The translations under genes were made by a program, and so were the position numbers. Shown here piece after piece: positions 24,096 through 31,892 of a stretch of 39,957 bases of DNA (within the stretch, counting starts at the first letter, position 1; each line of letters opens with the position of its first letter). Origin of the DNA: CAZIVO01 sp964542765 (GTDB taxonomy: Bacteria; Planctomycetota; UBA1135; UBA2386); contig CAZIVO010000021.1 in assembly GCA_964542765.1 (NCBI GenBank), forward strand, positions 1 through 39,957, in the 5' to 3' direction. The notes beneath the pieces were generated by a model. That model made no database searches and was not told the origin of the DNA. It saw nothing but the letters and a program-made list of their open reading frames with translations.

Positions 24096-25180
24096 AGCTT
24101 CCCTGGTCTTGCCTGTTTCGCGATCAACCTCTTTTGGTCGTGGCCTGGTTCGCGATCGTGGCGATGTTCTTGACCATCGGGCAGGTTGCCATCTCGGTTT
24201 CGGCTAGCCGGGTGGTCGATCGCGGAGCGCGTGAGGTTGTCCTGCTTCTGGCGGCAGAAGAGGCCGCTTTCGCTGCTGTCCGGGATGGTGTTGTTCCGAA
24301 GGGGGATCTCTCGCTTCGCGCCGGTGCCGGATTCGAATGCCGTGTGCGCGTGTTGCCTGGAGAATACGATACTCATCTTCGCGTGTCGGTGCTGGGTCCT
24401 GGGCATGTCGAGGCGGTGTTCGACTGCCCGTTGCTTTTGGGGTCTGTTCCGAATGCGTTCAAACGATCCCTGTGTTTGGCCCGCGTCGATGTTCCGGATG
24501 CCCTGACAGTGATGCCATTGCCAATCCAGTTGTCGAGCCCGGACTTTCCTCGGCTCGACCATGAGGGCCTGGAAACTTGTCGCGCCGATACGGCTGGCAC
24601 TCGAGGTTTTGTTGTCGATGATTCGATTGCGCTCCTGCATCTCTCCGATGGAACCGACTTGACCGATTATCGATTTTCGATGTCCTCGAGAGGCCATGCC
24701 GAGCCGACTTTCCCGGCGTCGGGAGTTATTCTCATCGATGGTCATCTCTGGGTGGACCGAGGCGAGGAACCGTTGCGTTTGCGATTGCTCCGCGATCTGA
24801 CCATCATCGTCGACGGCAACTTCTATTTGGGTCGTTCGTTGCGAGTGGATGGAGATGGGCGACTGACGGTTGTGGCCAGGGGGGGGCGTGGCGTTCGTGA
24901 GGGCGTTGGTTCCGTATGGTTGGGTTTGCCTTGTAAGGAAGTCACGGCTGATGTGGTTGATCTGGAAGCGTCGATCCTTGCCGACGCAGATCTTCGCGTG
25001 GAGGCTGGATTGGTGATCGTGCGAGGTGGGATTGTCAGCCTCGGCGGTTTGAGCCGAGGCCTTGGGGGTCGCGAGTTGAGAGTGACGGGCGAACGGGTGT
25101 TCGACATCCATCGCGAACGAATGCCAGGATTTGAGCCTTGTGGCAGCCCGCGGCCTGGGATCTTGCGGCGGGTTCATTGA
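24092..25180 (+). CDS. Membrane-anchored protein with a beta-solenoid-like C-terminal half, unrecognised
   Basis: The 362-residue product has a short basic N-terminus, one helix (PLLVVAWFAIVAMFLTIGQVAIS) and then about 320 extracytoplasmic residues. The helix-plus-Ala/Glu-rich region (VLLLAAEEAAFAAV) resembles PilX/minor pseudopilin starts, as do many gene products next to type IV pilus loci. The C-terminal half (about 200-340) has repeated strand-turn units (VILIDGHLWV, LTIIVDGNFYL, LTVVARGG, LVIVRGGIVSL). These suggest a beta-helix or polymer-forming cytoskeletal-like fold of the kind seen in adhesins. Its ATGA start overlaps the previous gene. Function unknown. Confidence 0.6.
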   Translation: MKLPWSCLFRDQPLLVVAWFAIVAMFLTIGQVAISVSASRVVDRGAREVVLLLAAEEAAFAAVRDGVVPKGDLSLRAGAGFECRVRVLPGEYDTHLRVSVLGPGHVEAVFDCPLLLGSVPNAFKRSLCLARVDVPDALTVMPLPIQLSSPDFPRLDHEGLETCRADTAGTRGFVVDDSIALLHLSDGTDLTDYRFSMSSRGHAEPTFPASGVILIDGHLWVDRGEEPLRLRLLRDLTIIVDGNFYLGRSLRVDGDGRLTVVARGGRGVREGVGSVWLGLPCKEVTADVVDLEASILADADLRVEAGLVIVRGGIVSLGGLSRGLGGRELRVTGERVFDIHRERMPGFEPCGSPRPGILRRVH

Positions 25181-25241
25181 TGTCCGGGGGGAGACTTCCA
25201 ATCAGTCTCGGTCAAGGCTACTCTTCGCGCCCCAATTTTGC

Positions 25242-25317
25242 GGGGGCGTAGCTCAGTTGGTAGAGCGCAGCGTTCGCAATGCTGAGGTCAGGGGTTCGAC
25301 TCCCCTCGCTTCCACCA
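25242..25317 (+). tRNA. tRNA-Ala (anticodon CGC)
   Basis: A full 76-base cloverleaf is visible: acceptor GGGGGCG paired with CGCTTCC (two G-U pairs), D arm with AGCTCAGTTGGTAGAGC, anticodon stem CAGCG/TGCTG with loop TTCGCAA (anticodon CGC at 25275-25277, reading GCG), T arm GGGG TTCGACT CCCC and encoded CCA (25315-25317). The tRNA stands alone on the plus strand. Confidence 0.96.
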
Positions 25318-25352
25318 TTTGAGGCAGATCGCTGTATGCGATACGTCTGATG

Positions 25353-25386
25353 AAAGAGCCCGGGCCGGAACCGGTCCGGGTTCTTT
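25353..25386. terminator. Strong bidirectional terminator
   Basis: A 16-base-pair stem, AAAGAGCCCGGGCCGG (25353-25368) with CCGGTCCGGGTTCTTT (25371-25386), including G-U pairs. A-tracts and T-tracts are symmetric at the ends. It lies between tRNA-Ala (+) and the ZIP transporter gene (-), so it can stop transcription from both sides. Confidence 0.85.
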
Positions 25387-25399
25387 ACTACCTGGGATG

Positions 25400-26161
25400 T
25401 CAGCTGCCGTGCTCGTGTGCCATGGCGATGTGAATGCCGGCGTTCGCCACGACGGCCACCAGAAATACCAGGAACACCGGCGCGGAGCGTTCTTGTGCCA
25501 TGTGTTCGACTCTGGGTACGAAGCTGCTTGCGATGACGTAGAGGAGAGCACCCGAGGCGATCCCGAGCAGGAAGCCGCGCCAGGGCGCAGCTGATTCCAG
25601 CTGCGTTGCGAGGACCAAGGCGATGGGGGTTACCAGGAGAAAACCACCGAGATAGAGAGCGGTCATCCACGATCGTTTCAGGGCGCCCACTTCACGTAGA
25701 AAGACCACCAGGGCGAAGGCTGTCAGAGCCTTGTGGAAGGCCATGGCCCAGAACACATGTGATGCCAGCCCCTCGGAGACATCGGAGGACAAGATGACTC
25801 CGTCGTTGAGGGAACACAGGGCGAGCGCCAAGAAACTCGGTATCCCTGCATAGTTGCTGTGATCGTGTCCACAGCAAGGATCGGCTTTGAGGACCTTTTG
25901 CTGCACGGTCATCATCACGACGAATCCGGCCAGGAAAAAGAGCGCTGCATGCTCGGAGAGTTCGAGGGCTTCTGGCAGAACGTGCAGGAGAACCATCGTC
26001 AGCAGTGTGCCGGCGGCGAAGCTGATGCCGGCTGCATGGAAGCCAGGGCGTCTTGCCAGGATTGGTACCAGTCCGATACCACATATCCCAGCAGCCACGA
26101 TACCCGTTGCCACGATTGCCGATCCCATGCGGCGCGGGACGATAGCAGGGCGGTCGTTCAT
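25400..26161 (-). CDS. ZIP-family metal transporter
   Basis: This 253-residue integral membrane protein with about eight helices belongs to the ZIP (ZRT/IRT-like) family, which moves zinc or other divalent metals into the cytoplasm. Transport-site positions are visible in LNDGVIL (usually HNxxDG-like) and in MAFHKALTAFAL. The second keeps the His but replaces the usual Glu-x-x-Glu/Pro pattern with Lys-Ala-Leu. A His/Cys-rich cytoplasmic loop, CCGHDHSN, is a likely metal-binding region. The ATG at 26161 is used; the GTG at 26191 is possible. It is divergent from nth and ends just after the bidirectional terminator. Confidence 0.85.
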   Translation of the reverse strand: MNDRPAIVPRRMGSAIVATGIVAAGICGIGLVPILARRPGFHAAGISFAAGTLLTMVLLHVLPEALELSEHAALFFLAGFVVMMTVQQKVLKADPCCGHDHSNYAGIPSFLALALCSLNDGVILSSDVSEGLASHVFWAMAFHKALTAFALVVFLREVGALKRSWMTALYLGGFLLVTPIALVLATQLESAAPWRGFLLGIASGALLYVIASSFVPRVEHMAQERSAPVFLVFLVAVVANAGIHIAMAHEHGS

Positions 26162-26220
26162 GGGCAACCGAATGAATGCTTGTAGTTGCACAAGGCCGCC
26201 ACTCCCTTTACTTGAGAGGT

Positions 26221-26886
26221 GTGGAAGCCACCTGTTTGTCAGAGGCCGAGCGACGGCGGCAGCAAGCCCTCGTGAGGGCGCTGCGCCGGGAATATCCCGA
26301 TCCGGAGTGTGAACTCGATCACGATGGGCCGTTTCAGCTATTGATCGCGACTATTTTGAGTGCTCAGTGCACCGATGAGCGAGTCAACAAGGTGACGCCG
26401 GGGCTCTTCGAGAAGTGGGGTACGCCGGTAATCCTTGCCGAGGTGCCGATTCCACTGATCGAGGAAGAAATTCATTCGACGGGTTTCTATCGGAACAAGG
26501 CGAAGAACATTCAGCAGTGCTCGCAAATGATAGTGGAGCGTTTCGGTGGCGAGGTTCCCGACACGATGGAAGGGCTGATCTCCCTTCCGGGAGTGGCTCG
26601 GAAGACTGCCAATGTGGTTCTCGGAACGGCGATGGGAAAGGCGGAAGGTATTGTTGTAGATACTCACGTGCAGCGCCTGAGTCGGCGGTTGGGGCTGACC
26701 AGCGAGAAGGATCCGGTCAAGGTTGAGCGCGAACTCATGTCGCGTTTCAGCAGGCGGAACTGGGTCTGGCTTGCGCTCGCATTGATCTGGCATGGCCGTC
26801 GAGTGTGCTTTGCGCGCAAGCCGGAGTGCGTGAGTTGTCGGCTCGTGCGACACTGCCCTTCTGCGGAGACCGGCGCTGGTGGGTGA
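26221..26886 (+). CDS. nth: Endonuclease III (DNA glycosylase/AP lyase)
   Basis: Nth removes oxidised pyrimidines and cuts the abasic site, starting base excision repair. The helix-hairpin-helix motif LPGVARKTANVVL carries the catalytic Lys, VDTHVQRLSRRLGL carries the catalytic Asp, and the C-terminal 4Fe-4S cluster ligands are complete (CFARKPECVSCRLVRHC; spacing 6-2-5). The GTG at 26221 gives 221 residues, close to the usual family length. An upstream ATG at 26176 would add 15 unconserved residues and overlap the region that must hold the divergent ZIP promoter. No clear Shine-Dalgarno decides it. Confidence 0.94.
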   Translation: MEATCLSEAERRRQQALVRALRREYPDPECELDHDGPFQLLIATILSAQCTDERVNKVTPGLFEKWGTPVILAEVPIPLIEEEIHSTGFYRNKAKNIQQCSQMIVERFGGEVPDTMEGLISLPGVARKTANVVLGTAMGKAEGIVVDTHVQRLSRRLGLTSEKDPVKVERELMSRFSRRNWVWLALALIWHGRRVCFARKPECVSCRLVRHCPSAETGAGG

Positions 26887-26939
26887 GGGCGTTCCGTGCC
26901 TTTTGGCCCGCCGCCACCAGGCTTTCTAAATTCCTTGTG

Positions 26940-27371
26940 ATGAGACCTCTTGACGGTGAGGGGACTTCGCAATACCAAGCAATGAGACGTATGCGAGCCC
27001 GCTACTACACGCTGGAACTTGCCAACTCGGCCTTGCCTCTTGTGAGCCGGATCACGAAGGATCTTCGAGATACGGCGCTCGAGATCCGTCGGGCGTGGGA
27101 GGAGGTTCAGGCCGGGGGAGTCAGTGAGGCGGTCCGTACCGAAATGACCGATCGCGCGACCCTGCTCCAGGACCGTTTCATGGCATACAGTGAGGAGCTG
27201 GATGCGCTCGGTATCGAACTCAAGGACCCCTTTGAGGGGCTCATCGATTTTCGCGCATTGCGTGGTGATGACGAGGTTTACCTCTGCTGGCGATTGGGGG
27301 AGGACGGGGTATGCCACTGGCACGAGTTGCATACGGGATTTTCGGGACGCCAGTCGATCGAGACCTTTTGA
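26940..27371 (+). CDS. DUF2203 family protein
   Basis: The soluble protein (143 residues from the ATG at 26940; the ATG at 26982 is possible) matches the DUF2203 pattern. It opens with RYYTLELANSALPLV, then a helical middle (about 35-85), then GIELKDPFEGLIDF, EVYLCWRLGEDG and the end HELHTGFSGRQ. This is a widespread small family without an assigned function. The helical half suggests a dimer, and the conserved Asp/Trp/His residues near the C-terminus could form a binding site. It lies 53 bases after nth. Confidence 0.8.
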   Translation: MRPLDGEGTSQYQAMRRMRARYYTLELANSALPLVSRITKDLRDTALEIRRAWEEVQAGGVSEAVRTEMTDRATLLQDRFMAYSEELDALGIELKDPFEGLIDFRALRGDDEVYLCWRLGEDGVCHWHELHTGFSGRQSIETF

Positions 27372-27496
27372 TTAGGTCTGCTTTCCTAGGTTGACGGCTG
27401 CCGCAGCGCCCGGAACAATCCTTGCCCCTTGTCGAGCCGGGACGAGCGGCTCAAGTCCGCGAAAAACCCCTCGGTTTACGGGGTGTTGCTTTCATC

Positions 27497-28684
27497 ATGG
27501 GTCGACCAGTCATTGTTTCTTCCTGCCGTAGTGCGATCGGCAAGTTCCAGGGCTCCTTGTCCAGATTCACGGCTCCCGAGCTCGGTGCGCTGGCCGTGGC
27601 CGAGGCTGTTCGCCGTGCGGGTATAGAGCCTGCCTCCGTCGAGGAAGTTTTGATGGGCAATGTTTTGCAGGCTGGCCTCGGGCAAAATCCGGCACGCCAA
27701 GCGTCGCGAGGTGCCGGTATTCCCGATGAGGTGGGTGCGGTCACGATCAACAAGGTGTGCGGGAGCGGACTCAAGACAGTCATGCTGGCTGCTCAAGCGA
27801 TCAAGGCGGGTGATCTGGGTTGTGCGGTTGCCGGCGGGATGGAGTCGATGACTAATACTCCGTATTACCTTTCGCAGGCGCGCCGAGGTCAGCGACTCGG
27901 GCACGGGAAGTTGATCGACGGTCTCGTGCATGATGGATTGTGGGATGCCTACAATGATTTCCACATGGGGCTCACAGCGGAACTGGTCGCAAGGGAGCAT
28001 CCCGTCACGCGAGACGAGCAGGATGCTTATGCCTTCCAGAGTCAGAGTCGCGCGGTCAACGCGCAGGAAGCTGGCAGGTTCGACGATGAGATTTTCCCCA
28101 TCGAGGTGAAGGGGAAAAAGGGCGAGGTCACGGTGTTTGAATCCGATGAAGGTCCGCGGGCCGATTCGGGTATCGAAGGTTTGGCAAAGCTCAGGCCAGC
28201 CTTCCAGGAAGGGGGCACCGTGACTCCTGGTAATTCGTCGACCATCAACGACGGCGCTTCCGCGCTGGTGGTCATGGATGAGGATGTAGCCCTGGCTGCG
28301 GGCATGGTTCCCCATGCGCGAATTCTTGGTTATGCGACGGGGGGCATGGCGCCCGAGTGGGTGATGATGGCTCCCGAGGTCGCGGTCCGGAAAATCTGCT
28401 CGCAATTGAATTGTGAACCTTCGGACTTTGATCTGGTCGAACTCAACGAGGCTTTCGCGGCACAGTGTGTTGCCCTGATTGCCAGACTGAAGCTCGACCC
28501 GGAGAAGGTAAATGTCAATGGCGGGGGGATTGCTCTCGGCCATCCGATCGGGTGTTCGGGAGCCCGTATCTTGACAACATTGCTTCATGCGCTTGAGGAT
28601 CGGGGACTCGAGCGAGGATTGGCGGCGCTGTGTTTGGGTGGGGGTAATGCGGTCGCGATGGCCGTGGAGAGGATGGGGAAATGA
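27497..28684 (+). CDS. Thiolase (acetyl-CoA C-acetyltransferase type)
   Basis: This 395-residue cytoplasmic thiolase condenses two acetyl-CoA or cleaves a 3-ketoacyl-CoA. The nucleophilic Cys88 lies in NKVCGSGLKT. The other active-site motifs are NEAFAAQ, GGGIALGHPIGCSGAR (His and the substrate loop) and CLGGGNA with the second Cys. The ATG at 27497 is chosen because the family pattern begins with RPVIVSSCRSAIG; an open stretch to 27422 precedes it. Its stop overlaps the next gene by 4 bases (ATGA), opening an acyl-CoA operon. No enoyl-CoA hydratase is present in the window. Confidence 0.94.
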   Translation: MGRPVIVSSCRSAIGKFQGSLSRFTAPELGALAVAEAVRRAGIEPASVEEVLMGNVLQAGLGQNPARQASRGAGIPDEVGAVTINKVCGSGLKTVMLAAQAIKAGDLGCAVAGGMESMTNTPYYLSQARRGQRLGHGKLIDGLVHDGLWDAYNDFHMGLTAELVAREHPVTRDEQDAYAFQSQSRAVNAQEAGRFDDEIFPIEVKGKKGEVTVFESDEGPRADSGIEGLAKLRPAFQEGGTVTPGNSSTINDGASALVVMDEDVALAAGMVPHARILGYATGGMAPEWVMMAPEVAVRKICSQLNCEPSDFDLVELNEAFAAQCVALIARLKLDPEKVNVNGGGIALGHPIGCSGARILTTLLHALEDRGLERGLAALCLGGGNAVAMAVERMGK

Positions 28685-29541
28685 GCGAGGTTCTTCCGGC
28701 GCGGATTGCCGTGATAGGTAGTGGGACGATGGGCAGTGGTATCGCTCAGGTCTTTGCTGCCGGCGGTGTGCAGACCTTCCTTGTCGATATCGAGCGGGAA
28801 CTTGTCGAGCGTGGTCGGGCGACGATCGAGAAGAGCCTGTCTCGTTTCGTCAAGAAGGAGAAGATCACTTCAAGTGAGGCCGCCGAGATCTTGGGACGGG
28901 TTGTTGCTGAAACCTCGATCGATTGCGTCGCGGATACAGACCTCGTGATCGAGGCCGTGACCGAGAAGGTCGAGGTGAAGAAGGACGTGTTCCGGCGTGC
29001 CGATGAGATCGCGCCCGCAGGCACGATCCTGGCCAGCAACACCTCTTCGATCTCGATCACCGAACTCGCTGCGGTGACAGGTCGAGCCGACAAGGTCATC
29101 GGGATGCACTTCATGAATCCGGTGCCGCTGATGGTTCTGGTCGAAGTTATCCGCGGGCAGGACACATCTGACGAGACGACGAAGGCGATCGTCGAACAGG
29201 TTGCGGCCCTGGGCAAGACGCCGGTGGAGGCCAATGATTATCCTGGATTCATCAGCAATCGGGTACTGATGCCCATGGTCAATGAGGCTGCTTACTGCCT
29301 GATGGAGGGAGTGAGTTCGCGCGAGGGGATCGATCAGATCATGAAACTCGGGATGAATCACCCCATGGGGCCCCTTACCCTTGCGGACTTCATTGGTCTG
29401 GATGTCGTCGTCAATATTCTCGATGTTCTCAAGGAGGGCCTCGGTGATGATAAATACCGAGCCTGCCCCTTGCTCCGCCGTATGGTTGCAGCCGGCCATC
29501 TCGGCCGGAAGACCGGCGAAGGCTTCTACACATACGACTGA
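28681..29541 (+). CDS. 3-hydroxybutyryl-CoA dehydrogenase
   Basis: The 286-residue NAD-dependent dehydrogenase interconverts 3-hydroxyacyl-CoA and 3-ketoacyl-CoA. The N-terminal Rossmann motif is GSGTMGSGIA, followed by the typical SNTSSISITELA, MHFMNPVPLMVLVEV (catalytic-type His) and GFISNRVLMPMVNEA motifs. The size is that of the short-chain (Hbd/PaaH) type. It overlaps the thiolase by 4 bases and is followed 9 bases later by the acyl-CoA dehydrogenase start. Confidence 0.94.
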   Translation: MSEVLPARIAVIGSGTMGSGIAQVFAAGGVQTFLVDIERELVERGRATIEKSLSRFVKKEKITSSEAAEILGRVVAETSIDCVADTDLVIEAVTEKVEVKKDVFRRADEIAPAGTILASNTSSISITELAAVTGRADKVIGMHFMNPVPLMVLVEVIRGQDTSDETTKAIVEQVAALGKTPVEANDYPGFISNRVLMPMVNEAAYCLMEGVSSREGIDQIMKLGMNHPMGPLTLADFIGLDVVVNILDVLKEGLGDDKYRACPLLRRMVAAGHLGRKTGEGFYTYD

Positions 29542-29550
29542 GTGCACAAG

Positions 29551-30738
29551 ATGACCGAGGTCCATACGGGTGCCGCTGCCAAGCTCATCGACTTCGAACT
29601 CTCCGTCGAGCTACAGGAGTTTCAGCAAAAGGCACGCCGTTTCGCGCAGGAAGTCGTTGCGCCACAGGCCGCAGCTTCGGATGAGCAGAACCGGTTTCCG
29701 TCAGAGGTTATCCGCCAGGCTGCGGAACTCGGATTCCTGCGGAGCGCGGTGCCGCAGGAATATGGAGGCGACGACATAGGCAATCTCGCCAACTGCATTC
29801 TTCTCGAGGAGATCAACGCCGCTTGTCCATCAACGGGAGTGACGATTTCGGTGCACAACTCCCTGGCTTGTTCGCCGCTCGCGAAGTGGGGGAGTGACGA
29901 TCAGAAGAAGCGCTACTTTCCGCGGCTCATCACGGGTGAGTGGATCGGTGCTTACTGTTTGTCGGAGGCTGAAGCGGGTTCGGATGCGGCAGGCTTGCGT
30001 TGTGAGGCCAAGCGCGATGGCGACGATTGGATACTCAACGGACCCAAACTCTGGATCACTTCTGGTGCGGAGGCGGGATTATTCATCGTCTTTGCTCGCA
30101 CTGGCGAAGATCGCACCCGTGGGATTTCCGCCTTCCTGGTCGAGCGTGGTTTCGAGGGTGTAGGAATCGGCAAGAAAGAGCGAAAGCTTGGAATCAAAGC
30201 CTCTCCGACCGTTGAGATCTTGCTGGAGAAGGTTCATGTCCCGGCCGCCAATCTTCTCGGTAGTGAGGGGCAGGGTTTCCCGATTGCGCTGGATACGCTC
30301 GATGGTGGTCGCTTGGGGATTGCCTCGCAGTCGCTGGGGATCGCGCGCGCTGCCTCTGATTTGATTTGTGATCATCTCGCGTCCGCAGTGGATGACAAGG
30401 GCCGTCCAGCGAGCCCGCAATCGTCGCAGTGGGCACTCGCCGACATGATTTCCGAACTGGACGCTTACCGCTTTCTCACCTGGCGTGCGGCACTTCTGCG
30501 GGATAGAGGTGTGGCCTGTGGTCGCGAAGCGGCGATGGCCAAACTCATGGCGAGTCGCCACGCCAATCGCGTGGCGCGGGCCGCGGTCTCCATTCTGGGG
30601 GTGGCGGGCGCGTCGGGTGCGAGTGCCGCCGAGCGGCACATGCGAGACGCACGCATTACCGAGATTTACGAAGGCACGACCGATATCCAGCGTCTGGTGA
30701 TCGCGCGCGCCGAGATTTCCAGGAGAGGTTCCAAGTGA
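29551..30738 (+). CDS. Acyl-CoA dehydrogenase (short/medium-chain type)
   Basis: This 395-residue FAD enzyme introduces the 2,3-double bond in acyl-CoA. The middle-domain motif AYCLSEAEAGSDAA and FVARTG-like strands are present, and the catalytic base Glu374 sits in EIYEGTTDIQRLVIAR. This pattern is close to butyryl-CoA/isovaleryl-type dehydrogenases. The start is the ATG at 29551; an in-frame GTG at 29542 directly after the previous stop is the alternative. Its stop overlaps the sppA start (GTGA). ETF genes are not in the window. Confidence 0.93.
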   Translation: MTEVHTGAAAKLIDFELSVELQEFQQKARRFAQEVVAPQAAASDEQNRFPSEVIRQAAELGFLRSAVPQEYGGDDIGNLANCILLEEINAACPSTGVTISVHNSLACSPLAKWGSDDQKKRYFPRLITGEWIGAYCLSEAEAGSDAAGLRCEAKRDGDDWILNGPKLWITSGAEAGLFIVFARTGEDRTRGISAFLVERGFEGVGIGKKERKLGIKASPTVEILLEKVHVPAANLLGSEGQGFPIALDTLDGGRLGIASQSLGIARAASDLICDHLASAVDDKGRPASPQSSQWALADMISELDAYRFLTWRAALLRDRGVACGREAAMAKLMASRHANRVARAAVSILGVAGASGASAAERHMRDARITEIYEGTTDIQRLVIARAEISRRGSK

Positions 30739-31877
30739 CGACATCACCGCCACCAAGTCCGCCGCCAGATCCGTCACCATCTCGTGACTCTCAGCCTCCG
30801 GGCCAGCCGCCCGCAGGCTACCCGCTGCATTACCCGCCCCGCCCCGAAGGCCGCTCGGTGTCCTTCTATGTAGCCATCTTCTTGGGCTTGCTCCTTCTCG
30901 TGTCCGGTGGGCTCAACCTTCTCCTTCTGGTGTTCAGTGCGATTGGCTCTGCGGCCGGAGGATTTGGCGGCGGAGCCATCGAAGACGATGGCGGGATGTA
31001 TGAAATGATCGTGGTTGGCGGCGATCCCGACGCCGATGTCAGCGTGATGCGTATCCCGGTTCAGGGAGCGATCATGGAGGGGGCATCACCCTTGCTGGGT
31101 GCTCCGGGGGGCATGGTTTCACAGGTGAAGCGAGGCCTGCGTGTTGCGGCCCAGACTCGCAATGTGCGAGGGGTGTTACTCGACATTAACTCTCCTGGCG
31201 GCGGGGTGACGGATTCCGATGAGATCCATCGGTTGATCCTCAAGTTCAAGGAGGAGAATGACATCGAGGTTCTGGCGCTTTTCGGCGATATGGCTGCGTC
31301 AGGCGGTTACTACATCGCGGCTGCTTGCGACAAGATCGTGGCGCGACCGACAACGATTACCGGCAGCATCGGTGTGATCATGAGTTCTTACAACTATGGC
31401 GATGCGCTGCGTGACCTGGGCATCGAACCGGTCGTGCTCAAGTCCCCGAACACACCTTTCAAAGATATTCTTTCGCCAACGCGTACGATGGAAGATGAGG
31501 AGCGGCAGAAACTGTTGGCGATCATCGAGGAGATGTATCAGCGATTTGTCGACATCGTCGATCAAGGTCGACCAGATCTTTCGAGGCAAGAAGTGCAGGA
31601 TCTGGCGACGGGCGAGATCTACTCGGCCATGCAAGCCCATCGCAATGGTCTCGTCGATGCCGTGGGCACGGTTGACGATGCCCATGTGCTGATTCAGCAG
31701 ATGATCGATCCCGAACTCGAAAAGATCCGCATCGTCGAGTATCGGAGGACCCCGAACCTCATGGATGCACTGTTTGGCATGCGGCAGCAGAAGGTCAGTG
31801 TGGACGCGGCTGTTGCCCGGGTGCTTGAGGCGGCCACCAGCCCGCGCTTTCTCTACTACTGGCAGGGTGGGCGTTGA
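30735..31877 (+). CDS. sppA: Signal peptide peptidase SppA-type serine protease (S49)
   Basis: This 380-residue inner-membrane protease has a Pro-rich cytoplasmic N-terminus (residues 1-40), one helix (FYVAIFLGLLLLVSGGLNLLLL) and an extracytoplasmic S49 domain. Family motifs include INSPGGGV, the nucleophile Ser189 in MAASGGYY, TGSIGVI, and the general-base Lys243 in PFKDILSPTR. It degrades remnant signal peptides in related systems. It sits in an acyl-CoA operon by a 4-base overlap, which is odd but does not suggest a metabolic role. The single-domain size fits the Gram-positive-type short SppA. Confidence 0.92.
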   Translation: MTTSPPPSPPPDPSPSRDSQPPGQPPAGYPLHYPPRPEGRSVSFYVAIFLGLLLLVSGGLNLLLLVFSAIGSAAGGFGGGAIEDDGGMYEMIVVGGDPDADVSVMRIPVQGAIMEGASPLLGAPGGMVSQVKRGLRVAAQTRNVRGVLLDINSPGGGVTDSDEIHRLILKFKEENDIEVLALFGDMAASGGYYIAAACDKIVARPTTITGSIGVIMSSYNYGDALRDLGIEPVVLKSPNTPFKDILSPTRTMEDEERQKLLAIIEEMYQRFVDIVDQGRPDLSRQEVQDLATGEIYSAMQAHRNGLVDAVGTVDDAHVLIQQMIDPELEKIRIVEYRRTPNLMDALFGMRQQKVSVDAAVARVLEAATSPRFLYYWQGGR

Positions 31878-31892
31878 GGTGTCGCGAGGAAG

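Noticed and set aside
23894..25201. 435-codon minus-strand open frame opposite the three-gene membrane operon
   Set aside because: The translation is low complexity with no family look, and the plus-strand genes have overlapping starts and stops, helices and a coherent layout.
27476..28588. 370-codon minus-strand open frame opposite the thiolase
   Set aside because: It is the shadow of an unmistakable thiolase with all active-site motifs.
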